Positions 35,088-45,452 are shown, counted from the first letter of the stretch. The stretch is 64,000 nt of DNA from an uncultured Sunxiuqinia sp. (GCF_963678245.1 NZ_OY782767.1:496001-560000), one strand, 5' to 3'. Notes: generated from the sequence alone by a model not told the origin. A program made the numbers and translations.

Positions 35088-35114
35088 TTTTAATCAAAAG
35101 AAAAATATTAAAAC

Positions 35115-37244
35115 ATGATGAAAAATATATTGTATTTATTTATGTTCATAGGAACAATGCTCGCATTTACATCGTGCAGCGATTACCTAGAACAATCTTC
35201 GTTATCTGACACTGACATCGAGTTTGTGCTTTCTGATCCGGGCGGTGCTACAGCTTACTTGGATGGAGCTTATGAAGTGTGGAGAGACAGCCGAATTCAT
35301 TCTAACGGGTTGTTTTATTCTTTAACCGTTTGTAGTTCTGATGCAGAAAGACATCCTGAGAAGTATACTTCTCAGGAACGTCATATTCCTGAAAATTTAT
35401 ATGATGGAGGAACATCCGGATTCAATATCGATTTTGGCGATCCAGCATGGGACAAAGCGTATGATATTATTGCCAGATGTAATATTCTGATCTCTAATTA
35501 CGAGGCGACAGATTTGTATAAAGAATGGTTGACTAATGGTGAGCCAACGGATTTATCGAATATTTATGGGCAAGCCGTTGCTTTAAGAGCAACCATTTAC
35601 TATGAACTTTGTCGTTATTACGGCGATGTGCCTCACCAAATTTCAAATTTAGAGATTGACTCAACATTAACTTCAAGAGATGAAATCTACGAATACCAGA
35701 TTCAGAAGCTTGAAGAGGTAATCCCATTGATGTTCCGTGCTGGAGAGAATCAATTCTCTTCAAAAACAAGAATGACACGTACATATGCTGAAGGACTTGT
35801 AGGTCGGTTATGTTTGTTTGCTGGTGGTTATGCCACTCGTCGTACGGATTTAGGTGCCGATTTCTATAGAGATTTAGATGGAAATACTCTTTCGTTCGAG
35901 CAAATTGGTAGTGAATACAGTGGGGGCGTATACACTCGTCGTACTGATTACATGCAATTTTATCAAAAGGCGAAGAAGTATTTAACAGATCTTATAGCTA
36001 ATCCAGGATCGGCTCAATTGATTTCAAGTGACCCACGCGGGATTGGTCCTAATGGAGAAGAATTTGGAAATCCATTTCAATATGTATTTCAGCAAATGCT
36101 TGACTTAACTATATCAACAGAGTCTGTTTATGAGATTGCTGAAACGCAAGGTGTAAATTCAGAACGACCATATGCATTTGGTCGTCCATCCGGTGGTGGT
36201 GGTTCTAATGCGTATCCATGTAAGAGCTATGGACAAGCCAGAATTCACCCAACGTACTATTATGGTGACTTTGATCCGTATGATTTAAGACGTGATGTTA
36301 CCGTTGCTGTTACTGCAAGTCAAGGCAATGGGAGAGAAACATTGTTGAGCTTAGAGCCAGGAAGTAAAACCAATGGTGGTCTTGCTTTAAATAAATGGGA
36401 TGAAAACCGCATGAACCCTCCTTACTATCAAAAGCAACGCAAGTCGGGAGTTAATAACCCCTATATGCGTATGACTGATGTTGTTTTAATGCTTGCCGAA
36501 GTGTATGCAGTGTTGGGAGAAGAAGGTAATGCCAAAGCAGAATTGATGAAAGTTCGTAGTCGCGCATTTCCTGAAGATATGCAAACTGAGAAAGTTACTA
36601 ACTACATCAATAGCTTATCCGGTGATGCTTTGTTAGATGCCATACTTACAGAAAGAAAACTGGAGTTTGGTGGTGAAGGTCTTCGCAAATGGGATATGAT
36701 CAGGAATGGTAAGTTCCCTGAAATGATTGCTGAGTTGCGGACTAATCTTTCGGACATGATTTCTGGTTTGGAAAATAAGGGGTACTATGAATTTTCTAAT
36801 GGTAACGTTATTTCAAGCTATGTTTGGACCAAAGAAGTGGACGCAAAATCAATGTATGGACACCGCCTAACAACCGAAGCTCCTGACGCAAATGATCCTG
36901 TTTTATTTCCCGGATGGAGAGGTCAGTATAACGACTGGGGAAATGTTGGAGGAACTGGCGTAGGTGCTGATTACAAAGGTGACTTTGCAACAAATACTGC
37001 CATTAGGGGATTATTTACCCATATTGATCCTGATGGCCCCGAAGCCGCAGCTCTTGAAACTGATGGCTACATCAAGCAGAAATGGGGACAATGGTTAGTT
37101 GAATACAAAGAAGAATATTCCGATTTTGTTTTTGTAGGTTACCGACCAGAGACAGCTCCAATATACTTGATACCAATGAATGCTCAAACGATTGCTACTT
37201 CAAACGGATTAATAACCAACGGATATGGTTTTGATCAACAATAA
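35115..37244 (+). CDS. SusD/RagB-type glycan-binding lipoprotein
   Basis: A 709-residue surface lipoprotein, longer than typical SusD (500-600), with a lipobox (MLAFTSCSDYLEQ, lipidated Cys at about 20). The N-terminal TPR-like helices include WDKAYDIIARCNILISN and IYGQAVALRATIYYELCRYY with GDVP, the SusD hallmark. The C-terminal NNPYMRMTDVVLMLAEVYAV and LLDAILTERKLEFGGEGLRK, WDMIRNGKFPE, are also typical. It caps the SusC transporter and binds the glycan. The extra length lies mainly in the C-terminal 150 residues. It starts 27 bases after susC and is followed by a strong terminator. Confidence 0.96.
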   Translation: MMKNILYLFMFIGTMLAFTSCSDYLEQSSLSDTDIEFVLSDPGGATAYLDGAYEVWRDSRIHSNGLFYSLTVCSSDAERHPEKYTSQERHIPENLYDGGTSGFNIDFGDPAWDKAYDIIARCNILISNYEATDLYKEWLTNGEPTDLSNIYGQAVALRATIYYELCRYYGDVPHQISNLEIDSTLTSRDEIYEYQIQKLEEVIPLMFRAGENQFSSKTRMTRTYAEGLVGRLCLFAGGYATRRTDLGADFYRDLDGNTLSFEQIGSEYSGGVYTRRTDYMQFYQKAKKYLTDLIANPGSAQLISSDPRGIGPNGEEFGNPFQYVFQQMLDLTISTESVYEIAETQGVNSERPYAFGRPSGGGGSNAYPCKSYGQARIHPTYYYGDFDPYDLRRDVTVAVTASQGNGRETLLSLEPGSKTNGGLALNKWDENRMNPPYYQKQRKSGVNNPYMRMTDVVLMLAEVYAVLGEEGNAKAELMKVRSRAFPEDMQTEKVTNYINSLSGDALLDAILTERKLEFGGEGLRKWDMIRNGKFPEMIAELRTNLSDMISGLENKGYYEFSNGNVISSYVWTKEVDAKSMYGHRLTTEAPDANDPVLFPGWRGQYNDWGNVGGTGVGADYKGDFATNTAIRGLFTHIDPDGPEAAALETDGYIKQKWGQWLVEYKEEYSDFVFVGYRPETAPIYLIPMNAQTIATSNGLITNGYGFDQQ

Positions 37245-37265
37245 ATAACAATTGACATAATACTG

Positions 37266-37298
37266 AAAATCCGTCAGAAATTCTGACGGATTTTTTTT
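37266..37298 (+). terminator. Intrinsic terminator after susD
   Basis: AAAATCCGTCAGAA and TTCTGACGGATTTT are exact arms (37266-37279 and 37281-37294) followed by T to 37298. It separates the highly expressed SusC/D pair from the enzyme genes and may lower expression of the latter by partial termination. Confidence 0.93.
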
Positions 37299-37351
37299 AA
37301 TGAATCAATAAAAACGTATTAACTTTCTATGCAAAGAACCAAACCTAATTG

Positions 37352-38056
37352 ATGAATAAAACTAACATGAACCGATTATCTCAAAGCTATCTTATTCTAA
37401 CTATTATTTTTGCTATTACGCCTCCAACGTATTCTCAAGCCCAAAGCAATTCTATGGTCAATGGTTCCGAACTAAGTTGGAATATGGCTGACCTTCTTAA
37501 AGCTGATTTTTCACTTGTTACCATTTGGGGATCTCCCGAGACAATCAAAAGCCCCTTTGGTAGAGCAGTATTTTTTGATGGGGTTGATGATGCGATTTTT
37601 TTATACCCTCTACCATTGTCCAATTTATCCAGCTATACCGTCGAAGCAATATTTAAACCTTCTAGTAAAAGTAATTTTGAGCAGCGGTTTGTACATATTG
37701 GTGAGGGTTCTGATAACCGAATGCTATTTGAAATTCGTGCTACGGAAACTGACTGGTATTTTGATGCCTACCTGAAGAGTGGTAAAGACGATATTGCATT
37801 AATTGACCCAAATATATTACATCCAATCGATCAGTGGTATCATGTGGCTTTAGTGGTGAACAAGGGGCAACTGACCACCTACGTCAATCATGATAAAGAA
37901 TTGCAAGGGAAAATCGAAATGGTGCCTATAGTCTCAGGGCAAACCTCCATCGGAGTTCGACAAAACAAAGTTTCCTGGTTTAAGGGAGCTATATATAAAG
38001 TTCGAATAAGCCCTCATGTATTAAGCCCAGAAGACTTCTTGTCAATCGATAGGTGA
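37352..38056 (+). CDS. LamG/concanavalin-like secreted domain protein
   Basis: A 234-residue protein with a signal peptide (SYLILTIIFAITPPTYSQAQ). The rest is one concanavalin-A-like LamG domain (FFDGVDDAIFLYPLPLSN, YTVEAIFKPSS, WYHVALVVNKGQLTTYVNHD, GAIYKVRISPHVLSPEDF). It has no catalytic module. Such stand-alone LamG proteins in polysaccharide loci are probably carbohydrate-binding, but this is not shown. The chosen ATG follows an in-frame TTG by one codon. It lies after the susD terminator, as first of the enzyme gene set. Confidence 0.85.
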   Translation: MNKTNMNRLSQSYLILTIIFAITPPTYSQAQSNSMVNGSELSWNMADLLKADFSLVTIWGSPETIKSPFGRAVFFDGVDDAIFLYPLPLSNLSSYTVEAIFKPSSKSNFEQRFVHIGEGSDNRMLFEIRATETDWYFDAYLKSGKDDIALIDPNILHPIDQWYHVALVVNKGQLTTYVNHDKELQGKIEMVPIVSGQTSIGVRQNKVSWFKGAIYKVRISPHVLSPEDFLSIDR

Positions 38057-38101
38057 CCAGATTTTTAAATAAGCTAAACTATACAACCTTAAACTACCGA
38101 T

Positions 38102-39691
38102 ATGAACACTAAAAAAATATATGCGGTAATTGCATTCGTTCTGTTGACTGCATTTCAATTAGTAACAGCCCAAAACACTAAAATAAAAGAACAAATAGAG
38201 TTAACCATGCTAAACGCGACCCGCTTTATGGTTGACGAAGTAAGTTATAATGGTGGATATGTATGGTACTATCTACCCGATTTTTCTCGCCGTTGGGGTG
38301 AAATGGAGGCCTACAAAACCATGATTTGGGTCCAAAGTCCTGGAACCGTGACGATGGGGGATTCCTTTCTGGATGCTTACGAAATAACAGGCGATTCGTA
38401 TTATTATGAAGCCGCAAAGAAAGTTGCAGCAGCTCTTGTTTGGGGACAGAGCCATCAAGGAGGATGGAATTACATGATTGATTTTGGGGGCGACCGTTCG
38501 CTGAAAAAATGGTATAACACCATTGGTAAAAATGGCTGGCGGCTCGAAGAATTTCAACATTACTACGGCAACAGTACGTTCGACGATGGAGTGACCTCCG
38601 GAGCAGCCCGATATTTGCTTCGTATGTACATGACCAAGCTCGACCCCACCTATAAACCAGCTCTAGATAAGGCGATCAATTTTATTCTTAAAAGCCAATA
38701 TCCCTTGGGGGGCTGGCCGCAAAGATATCCGTTGAAATTTGATTATAGTAAAAATGGAAATCCGGACTATTCATCCTATTATACGCTCAATGATGATGTG
38801 ACCTGGGACAATATCCAGTTTCTGATTCAAAGTTATGTACTGCTAGGAGAACAACGATTTTTAGATCCGATCAGGCGGGCAATGAATTTTTATCTTGTTG
38901 CTCAGGATGGCAGCGGTGGTTGGAGTCAACAACTCAACATGGAGCTGAAAGCTGCAAGCGCAAGGACCTATGAGCCGGCAGGTCTTTTGCCTTCGGCGAC
39001 GTTTAAAAACTGCATGCTTCTTCTCAAGTTTTATGAATTTTCCGGCGAAAGAAAATTTTTACTCGCAATTCCACCAGCTATTGAGTGGCTCGAACAGAAC
39101 CAACTTCCTGAAGATCAAACGCTGGAAGGAAAATATACACATCCTGCTTTTATCGATCCCGAAACTGGTGATCCCATTTATGTGCATCGTACAGGTTCCA
39201 ATGTAAAATACGGGCACTATTATACCGACCAAAATGATGAAAAGTTGTTGCGCCATTATGGTGGGAAAACCTACATTCCTCTTGATTTTTTAAAGGAGGA
39301 ATACAAAAGAATCGCTTCTTTATCGCCTGATGAAGCCATTGCGAACTCGCCACTAAATGAATCAGGAGAATATGGGATTGAGATTTTGAAAGGCTTAACG
39401 GAACAAAGAAGTATTAGAGATCGCAACGGTTCATTGAAAAAACGCGTTGATGAAATTATTCAGTCGTTGGATAATGAAGGCCGATGGTTAGTAGAACACG
39501 CAATGGTAAGCCATCCGTACATTGGAGAAGGTCAGAAGATAAAGCAAACAGACGAATTTCGGTCCACGATGGTTGGCGATGACTCGGATACTTCCCCTTA
39601 TCTTGATGAGACTGATCAAATGTATATTTCAACACGCCAATACATTCGGAATATGGAATTGTTGATGGAGTACCTTAAAAAAGAGAATTGA
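38102..39691 (+). CDS. Pectate lyase-like protein (PL10-type alpha/alpha toroid), divergent
   Basis: A 529-residue secreted protein with a signal peptide (MNTKKIYAVIAFVLLTAFQL ending VTAQ). Repeated Trp/Gly helical-barrel segments resemble PL10 pectate lyases: QSHQGGWNYMIDFGG, SQYPLGGWPQRYPLKFDY, YYTLNDDVTWDNIQFL, and GGWSQQLNMELKAASARTYE with PAGLLPS. It lacks the WTRYYELET and FCDR block seen in the classical PL10 at 49057, and carries its own C-terminal 150 residues. It would cleave polygalacturonate or a related uronate chain by beta-elimination, but the divergence leaves the exact substrate open. It overlaps the next gene by one base (TGATG). Confidence 0.82.
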   Translation: MNTKKIYAVIAFVLLTAFQLVTAQNTKIKEQIELTMLNATRFMVDEVSYNGGYVWYYLPDFSRRWGEMEAYKTMIWVQSPGTVTMGDSFLDAYEITGDSYYYEAAKKVAAALVWGQSHQGGWNYMIDFGGDRSLKKWYNTIGKNGWRLEEFQHYYGNSTFDDGVTSGAARYLLRMYMTKLDPTYKPALDKAINFILKSQYPLGGWPQRYPLKFDYSKNGNPDYSSYYTLNDDVTWDNIQFLIQSYVLLGEQRFLDPIRRAMNFYLVAQDGSGGWSQQLNMELKAASARTYEPAGLLPSATFKNCMLLLKFYEFSGERKFLLAIPPAIEWLEQNQLPEDQTLEGKYTHPAFIDPETGDPIYVHRTGSNVKYGHYYTDQNDEKLLRHYGGKTYIPLDFLKEEYKRIASLSPDEAIANSPLNESGEYGIEILKGLTEQRSIRDRNGSLKKRVDEIIQSLDNEGRWLVEHAMVSHPYIGEGQKIKQTDEFRSTMVGDDSDTSPYLDETDQMYISTRQYIRNMELLMEYLKKEN

Positions 39692-42255
39692 TGAAACGAG
39701 TATCTAAAATTTTGTGTGCCTTGCTAAAGAGTTTAATAACAATAGCTTTGATGGGGGGTGTTTTTATGTCATACACTCAGGAAAAGGTGAATTCGCTAAA
39801 CCCCAATTTGCATTTTGGCGGCGATTATATCGTCTATAAAGGCGATAAAATACAACTAAACGAGCATGCTTTCTACGTTGATGGACAACTCAGTGAAAAA
39901 GAAGCCGGGCAATCTCCCTTCGTTTTTAATTCGTTTACCGAAGCTGTAAAATACCTGTCTGATGGGACCGAAGACAAACCAATGACTTTATATATTGCTC
40001 CTTGGGTTTATTGGGTTGATAATCCTGATGATCCAGCAATCAGGTATCCCGAATCTGGACAGCACACCCCTTTTGGAATGGAATTGTCATGTGAATGGCT
40101 GACATTTTTTGGTTTGGCGGATAATCCATATCACGTTATTTTGGCTTCCAATCGTGGACAAACCATGGGGGCGAAAGGAAACTTCACCATGTTCAATATT
40201 AAAGGAGACGGACTCTACGTTGAAAACATCACCTTTGGAAATTATTGTAATATCGATTTGGTTTATCCGCTCAATCCGGAATTGAACCGAGAGAAACGGG
40301 GCTCCGCCATTGTGCAGGCACAACTTGTTTTTTCTGATGGTGACAAAGTTGTCGCTCGGAATACAAATTTCATCAGCCGACTGAATCTTGGGCCTTTTTG
40401 GGGAAGCAAGCGCACGTTGTTTGATCGTTGCCATTTTGAGTCAACCGATGATGCGTTGAATGGAAGAGCCCTTTATCTGGACTGTACGTTTGATTTTTAC
40501 AGCGGTAACCCTTTTTGGGGAACTTCCGGTACAGGAGCTGTTTTTCTGAATTGCGATATTACTTCTTTTACTCGTGGTAGTCAATATTTTACCAAAAGTG
40601 GTGGACTGATTGCTGCGGTCGATACCCGTTTCCACTCCGAAACGCTCTCATCTTTGGGCTGGCAAGATCAACCTGCCTTGGAAGCACGCAATTACCAATA
40701 CAATATTCGTCTAAATAGTATATCAGTTCTTCTGAGTCAACAGCATCCTTACGCAACTGTTGATATGACGAACAAACCTGTTTTGAATGCCTATCGTTTT
40801 GTACATGATGAAAAAGTCATTTACAATACCTACAACTTGCTTCGGGGAAATGATGATTGGGATCCGATGGACGTAAAAGGATTGGTTGAAAACGCGGAGA
40901 AAGAAAATGGTCAGGATTATACCGATTTACCGACTCAACTTATAATCAAACCAACAAGAGATACGCTGGAAACAGCGACAGATAGCCTGACTTTAACTAC
41001 TACAATCAACAAATTTGGAAACTACGAATTAAAGGAAGATATCAATGTAAACTGGTCGGTGGCTTCTGATTTAAGAGAGTTTGTTAAATTGCAGGATAAG
41101 GGCGACGGCACCTGTTTGGTAATCCCAACAAATGAAAGTGATGAAACCCGCGAAGTGATTATAACAGCGTTAACAGACTCAGGTCTGGAGGCTGCGTCTG
41201 TTTTATACATCACTCCATCGTTTCTTTCTCCTCCTGATTTTATTGAACTACCACAGATTCAGAATTCTGGAAAAGGACAGTTAAACGTGCGTTACGAACT
41301 GGACATGAACTATGACGATCAGTCTTTGGTGAGTTGGTATCGATGCACTGATTCCAATGGTTCGAATCCGATTGAGGTAGTGGTTTCCCGTTTTAACACG
41401 CCGCTAAAAACTTATACCCTCAGTACGGGAGACGTGGGCTACTTTATTATGGCCAGCGTTTCGCCAAAACATTTGCGCTGTGACCTGGGAGCCGAAAAGA
41501 CAACGATTTTCTCTGAAAAAATAACTACAAATGATGTAAAGAACGATCCCATGGTTCTCACTCCGGATCTTGAACACATGTCAACGGACTATCAACCCAA
41601 AATAATTCCAGGTTTTTGGGCTCTCGATAGTTATGCTCCCGCCGACACACACGACTTTAATTGGCAAGCTGACAATAGAAAAAATCCATGGTATTATGGA
41701 TCTGGAGTAAATGGTGCTGCTAACGATACCGGTTTTGTGCAAGCTACAAAGGGGGCACGGATACGTTATCAACCGGTTGGTGAAAACTTTGGAGATATGA
41801 GGGTTCGTTTTCTTGCTGTTCCGGCAAAAACAGCAGGTCAAGGATTTAGCAGTGCTAGGGCGCAATACATGGATATTGGCTTAAAAATGGATCTGAAAAA
41901 AATGAACGGTTATGCGCTGCGACTGATTAGAACGACGAAATATAGCGATGCCACAGATTTTATTTTAATGAAATACGAAGATGGTGTTGCCAAAGCGATT
42001 AGCGAGCCTGTATCTGCATCATGTTATCGACCAAAATGCCTGATAAGTGCTGAAATAAAGGGTAATAGATTAGTTGTACATGCTGAAAATACCGGGGTGT
42101 ATTTTACTGCTCATGATGGCGGTCAGGTTAAACGAGTAGTTGATATGGAAGCCGAAATTGAACTATCACCGTTTGGTGGATTTAGTATTCAACATACCGG
42201 TAGCATTGGTAGCGGAGCAACCCTGATTAAAGATTTAAAAATTGAATGGTTTTAG
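39691..42255 (+). CDS. Pectinesterase-like right-handed beta-helix protein with C-terminal beta-domain
   Basis: An 854-residue secreted protein. The first 420 residues form a right-handed beta-helix. The block DDALNGRALYLDCTFDFYSG followed by AVFLNCDI parallels the pectin methylesterase (CE8) pattern QDTL...DC...VDFIFG...AVFxNC. It therefore keeps the second Asp (FDF for VDF), with Asp replacing Gln at the preceding site. The middle part (about 420-600) has Ig-like strands (LIIKPTRDTLETATDSLTL). The C-terminal 220 residues look like a concanavalin-type binding domain (GFWALDSYAPADTHDFNWQA). It may demethylate pectin ahead of the lyases, but the active site is not certain. A TTG one codon upstream is not preferred. 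Confidence 0.7.
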   Translation: MKRVSKILCALLKSLITIALMGGVFMSYTQEKVNSLNPNLHFGGDYIVYKGDKIQLNEHAFYVDGQLSEKEAGQSPFVFNSFTEAVKYLSDGTEDKPMTLYIAPWVYWVDNPDDPAIRYPESGQHTPFGMELSCEWLTFFGLADNPYHVILASNRGQTMGAKGNFTMFNIKGDGLYVENITFGNYCNIDLVYPLNPELNREKRGSAIVQAQLVFSDGDKVVARNTNFISRLNLGPFWGSKRTLFDRCHFESTDDALNGRALYLDCTFDFYSGNPFWGTSGTGAVFLNCDITSFTRGSQYFTKSGGLIAAVDTRFHSETLSSLGWQDQPALEARNYQYNIRLNSISVLLSQQHPYATVDMTNKPVLNAYRFVHDEKVIYNTYNLLRGNDDWDPMDVKGLVENAEKENGQDYTDLPTQLIIKPTRDTLETATDSLTLTTTINKFGNYELKEDINVNWSVASDLREFVKLQDKGDGTCLVIPTNESDETREVIITALTDSGLEAASVLYITPSFLSPPDFIELPQIQNSGKGQLNVRYELDMNYDDQSLVSWYRCTDSNGSNPIEVVVSRFNTPLKTYTLSTGDVGYFIMASVSPKHLRCDLGAEKTTIFSEKITTNDVKNDPMVLTPDLEHMSTDYQPKIIPGFWALDSYAPADTHDFNWQADNRKNPWYYGSGVNGAANDTGFVQATKGARIRYQPVGENFGDMRVRFLAVPAKTAGQGFSSARAQYMDIGLKMDLKKMNGYALRLIRTTKYSDATDFILMKYEDGVAKAISEPVSASCYRPKCLISAEIKGNRLVVHAENTGVYFTAHDGGQVKRVVDMEAEIELSPFGGFSIQHTGSIGSGATLIKDLKIEWF

Positions 42256-42286
42256 TCTATCCAACCTGACATAAAAATCGAATAAA

Positions 42287-45200
42287 ATGAAACAAAAAAC
42301 CGGAAAACTCCTATTATTAATTCTATTTTTAATGCACGTCATTGATCAATCAGGATTTGCTCATTTTAAAACAACTTCTGATTCTCCGATTCATATTACG
42401 TCGGATGGAAAGTTGGAGTATAAATTAAATGAAAAGGGAGATCGGGTGCCCGACTTTTCCTATTGTGGATTTAATGCTTCGGAAAGTTCCATTCCTAATG
42501 TTCCTGTAAAAGTTATCGTGCCGTCATCTGAACAGGATGCTACGGTATTAATTCAGTCTGCCATTGACTATGTCTCTGCTTTACCGATTGACGAAAACGG
42601 TTTTCGCGGAACAGTTCTTTTGGAAAAAGGTACTTACCATATTGAAGGGAGCCTGAAAATTAGAGCTTCAGGTGTAGTGTTAAGAGGGAGTGGTTCTCAG
42701 GAGGACGGGACAACTTTATTAGGAGCAGGAGTTGGTCGCGAAACCTTAATTCAGGTTGTAGGGATAGATAACAAGCACGGGCTTGACACAACGGAATTGG
42801 CAAATCGCTATTTCCCGGTTAATACCAGTGAGTTGTCTTTTGAAGATGGTCATGCTTTTAAAGTTGGAGACCGTGTTGTTGTTAACAGACCTTCAACCCA
42901 AAAATGGATTGAAAGTATTGGAGCTGATAAAATTGGGATTTATGTGGATTATCCGCTGACTAAATGGGATGCAGGCGATTTCGATTTAAATTGGGATCGA
43001 ACGGTTGTCGGTGTCACTTCAAACTCAATTCAACTAGATGCTCCATTAACCAATTCGATTGATCCTCAATTTGGTGGCGGGAAAGTAATCAAATATGAAT
43101 GGGAAGGCCGAATCAGTCATGTCGGAATTGAGAACTTGCGATGTGTTTCAGCGTTCGACGAGTCCAATAAAAAGGATGAAAATCATCGTTGGATGGCCAT
43201 CACAATGGAGAATATTCAAGATGGATGGGTGCGTAGAGTCGTGGCTGAGAACTTTGTGAGTTCGGTGGTGGCAATTTGGGAAACAGCTAGCCGCGTTACG
43301 GTTGAAGACTGCAAGTCGCTCTCTCCGGTTGGTGAGATTGGTAACTACAGACGGTATGCATTTCAAACCTTAGGACAGCAAATACTTTTTCAGCGCTGTT
43401 ATGCCGAATATGCCTATCATGCTTTTTCAGTAGGGTTTACGACTCCCGGACCAAATGCTTTTGTGCAATGTTATTCCTATCTACCTTACAATTTCAGTGG
43501 AGTCGTTGGTGGTTGGTCATCGGGTATTTTGTTCGATAAAATGACGATTGACGGAGGCAACATCAATTTCGCCTTTCGCGATGTCGATGGGCAGGGTGGT
43601 GGATGGGCTGCTGCCAACTCACTTTGCTGGCAATGCCGGGCAGCTCAAATTCATTTAGATGCTCCTCCGCAAGCTCAAAACTGGGCTTTCGCAAGCTGGG
43701 CGCAAGGTTATGGTAGCGGGCATCATGAGTTACAACATACCTTCGTGAAACCGGAAAGCATTTATTATGCGCAACTCGAAGCCCGAACCGGTAAAAAGTC
43801 GAAAGAGGAGCAAAAGATATTGGTTTACGATTCCGGAGAAACAACAGCCCCAACTCCCGAATTGTCTGCAAGAAACAGTGAACGATCGAAAATTCCGGAT
43901 CTGACAATGGATGGGTGGATTGATCAAATGATAGAAAAGTATCATATTCAAAACTATGTTTCATTGGATAAACGTTGGACAAAAAGCAACGGCAAAGAAT
44001 GGGATGATTCTGACAAACCAGCAATTTCGGCATCAATTACAAATGGATGGATTACCATTGCGGGCGAAGTTGCAACAGGAGGGAGAGACCGCACATCGCT
44101 TTGGCGCGGATCAACACGTCCGAGCTACGTAAAAAAAGCTATTCCAAATTTAACTCGTTTTGTTCCCGGTCGGTATGGACGAGGGTTAACTGATCAGATC
44201 GACACGCTGGTTTTAGATATGCAAAGGGCCGGGACGCTCGTTCTGATGCATTATCCGAGCTTATGGTACGAACGCCGTCGCGATGATCATGCCCGCACGC
44301 GAAGAGCAGATGCGGATGTCTGGGCTCCGTTTTTTGAACAACCTTTTAGCCGAAGTGGCCTTGGCGAAGCCTTCGATCGCCTGAGCAAATACGACTTGAA
44401 CAAATGGAACCCCTGGTACTGGATGCGACTCAAAAGATTTGCAGATTTGGCTGATCAAAATGGATTGCTCTTCATTCAGGAACATTACCTGCAGCACAAC
44501 ATTATTGAAGAAGGGGCTCATTGGGTTGATTACCCATGGCGATCGGCAAATAATATCAATGAACTGGGCTTTGCTGAAAATCCGCATTATGCAGGCGATA
44601 AACGCGTTTACATGGCCGAGGAGTTTTACGATACAACCCATGTGGTTCGTAAAAAATATCATAAGCAATATATCCGTAAAAGCCTAGATGAATTTAAAAA
44701 CAATACGAACGTGATTCATCATTTGGGCTTGGAATACACCGGTCCGTTGCATTTTGTTGAGTTTTGGCTGGATGTTATTGCGGAGTGGGAAAAGGAGAAT
44801 AACCAAGATGTGCTCGTTATGCTTCCAGGAACAAAGGATGTACAGGATGCGATTTTAGCAGATTCGAAACGCTCAAAAATTGTTGATATTGTAGATGTCA
44901 TTCAATGGCAATATCGGGATGATGGTAGTTTGTATGCACCGATGGGAGGCGTAAGTTTGGCGCCTCGTCAATATCTGAGGATTATGGATGTCGGTGAAAC
45001 TTCATTTGATCAGATCTACCGCGCTGTAAGTGAATTCAGATGTTTGTATCCGTCCAAAGCGATCGTGTATTCGCGAAGACATAATAAACTGGAGAATTGG
45101 GCCGTCTTTCTGGGAGGAGGCTCTTTAGAGATGATCTCTGTGACCGATGATTCTTTCTTGAAAAACGCCATTGAAATGAGCCCTTTGGCGAACAAAAAAG

Positions 45201-45433
45201 ATGATGTTGCTCAATATGCGCTAGGCAAAAAAGGGGCAGGCTACATTGTTTATAGTAAGTCTACATATCTGCAAATTGATTTAACAGATGACTCAACGAC
45301 TTATCTCGTTAATTGGGTCAATCCTCTGACAGGTGAATTACTGAAAAGTAAAACGGAGATTACAGGCGGAAAGATGATCACCTTAAAAGCTCCTTTTAAA
45401 GGGGACGCTGTTTGTTGGCTGAAAATGAAATAA
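42287..45433 (+). CDS. Large secreted beta-helix plus glycosidase-like fusion (DUF6298-like)
   Basis: A 1048-residue secreted protein. Residues about 40-500 form a pectate-lyase-like beta-helix (VLLEKGTYHIEGSLKIRASG, GVVLRGSGSQEDGTTL, HVGIENLRC, VEDCKSLSPVGEIGN). About 540-1048 is a second domain beginning MDGWIDQMIEKYHIQ, with NPWYWMRLKRFADLADQNGL, LFIQEHYLQHN and LVMLPGTKDVQDAI. These resemble a TIM-barrel glycoside hydrolase without a family I can name with certainty; it may correspond to DUF6298. The arrangement suggests one polypeptide that binds or cleaves the pectin backbone and a side chain. No catalytic pair can be proven from sequence alone. Confidence 0.72.
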   Translation: MKQKTGKLLLLILFLMHVIDQSGFAHFKTTSDSPIHITSDGKLEYKLNEKGDRVPDFSYCGFNASESSIPNVPVKVIVPSSEQDATVLIQSAIDYVSALPIDENGFRGTVLLEKGTYHIEGSLKIRASGVVLRGSGSQEDGTTLLGAGVGRETLIQVVGIDNKHGLDTTELANRYFPVNTSELSFEDGHAFKVGDRVVVNRPSTQKWIESIGADKIGIYVDYPLTKWDAGDFDLNWDRTVVGVTSNSIQLDAPLTNSIDPQFGGGKVIKYEWEGRISHVGIENLRCVSAFDESNKKDENHRWMAITMENIQDGWVRRVVAENFVSSVVAIWETASRVTVEDCKSLSPVGEIGNYRRYAFQTLGQQILFQRCYAEYAYHAFSVGFTTPGPNAFVQCYSYLPYNFSGVVGGWSSGILFDKMTIDGGNINFAFRDVDGQGGGWAAANSLCWQCRAAQIHLDAPPQAQNWAFASWAQGYGSGHHELQHTFVKPESIYYAQLEARTGKKSKEEQKILVYDSGETTAPTPELSARNSERSKIPDLTMDGWIDQMIEKYHIQNYVSLDKRWTKSNGKEWDDSDKPAISASITNGWITIAGEVATGGRDRTSLWRGSTRPSYVKKAIPNLTRFVPGRYGRGLTDQIDTLVLDMQRAGTLVLMHYPSLWYERRRDDHARTRRADADVWAPFFEQPFSRSGLGEAFDRLSKYDLNKWNPWYWMRLKRFADLADQNGLLFIQEHYLQHNIIEEGAHWVDYPWRSANNINELGFAENPHYAGDKRVYMAEEFYDTTHVVRKKYHKQYIRKSLDEFKNNTNVIHHLGLEYTGPLHFVEFWLDVIAEWEKENNQDVLVMLPGTKDVQDAILADSKRSKIVDIVDVIQWQYRDDGSLYAPMGGVSLAPRQYLRIMDVGETSFDQIYRAVSEFRCLYPSKAIVYSRRHNKLENWAVFLGGGSLEMISVTDDSFLKNAIEMSPLANKKDDVAQYALGKKGAGYIVYSKSTYLQIDLTDDSTTYLVNWVNPLTGELLKSKTEITGGKMITLKAPFKGDAVCWLKMK

Positions 45434-45452
45434 CACATACTAAATCATCATC

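Noticed and set aside
41350-41400. GGTTCGAATCC, as in a tRNA T-arm
   Set aside because: It lies within the pectinesterase-like coding sequence and no cloverleaf can be built around it.
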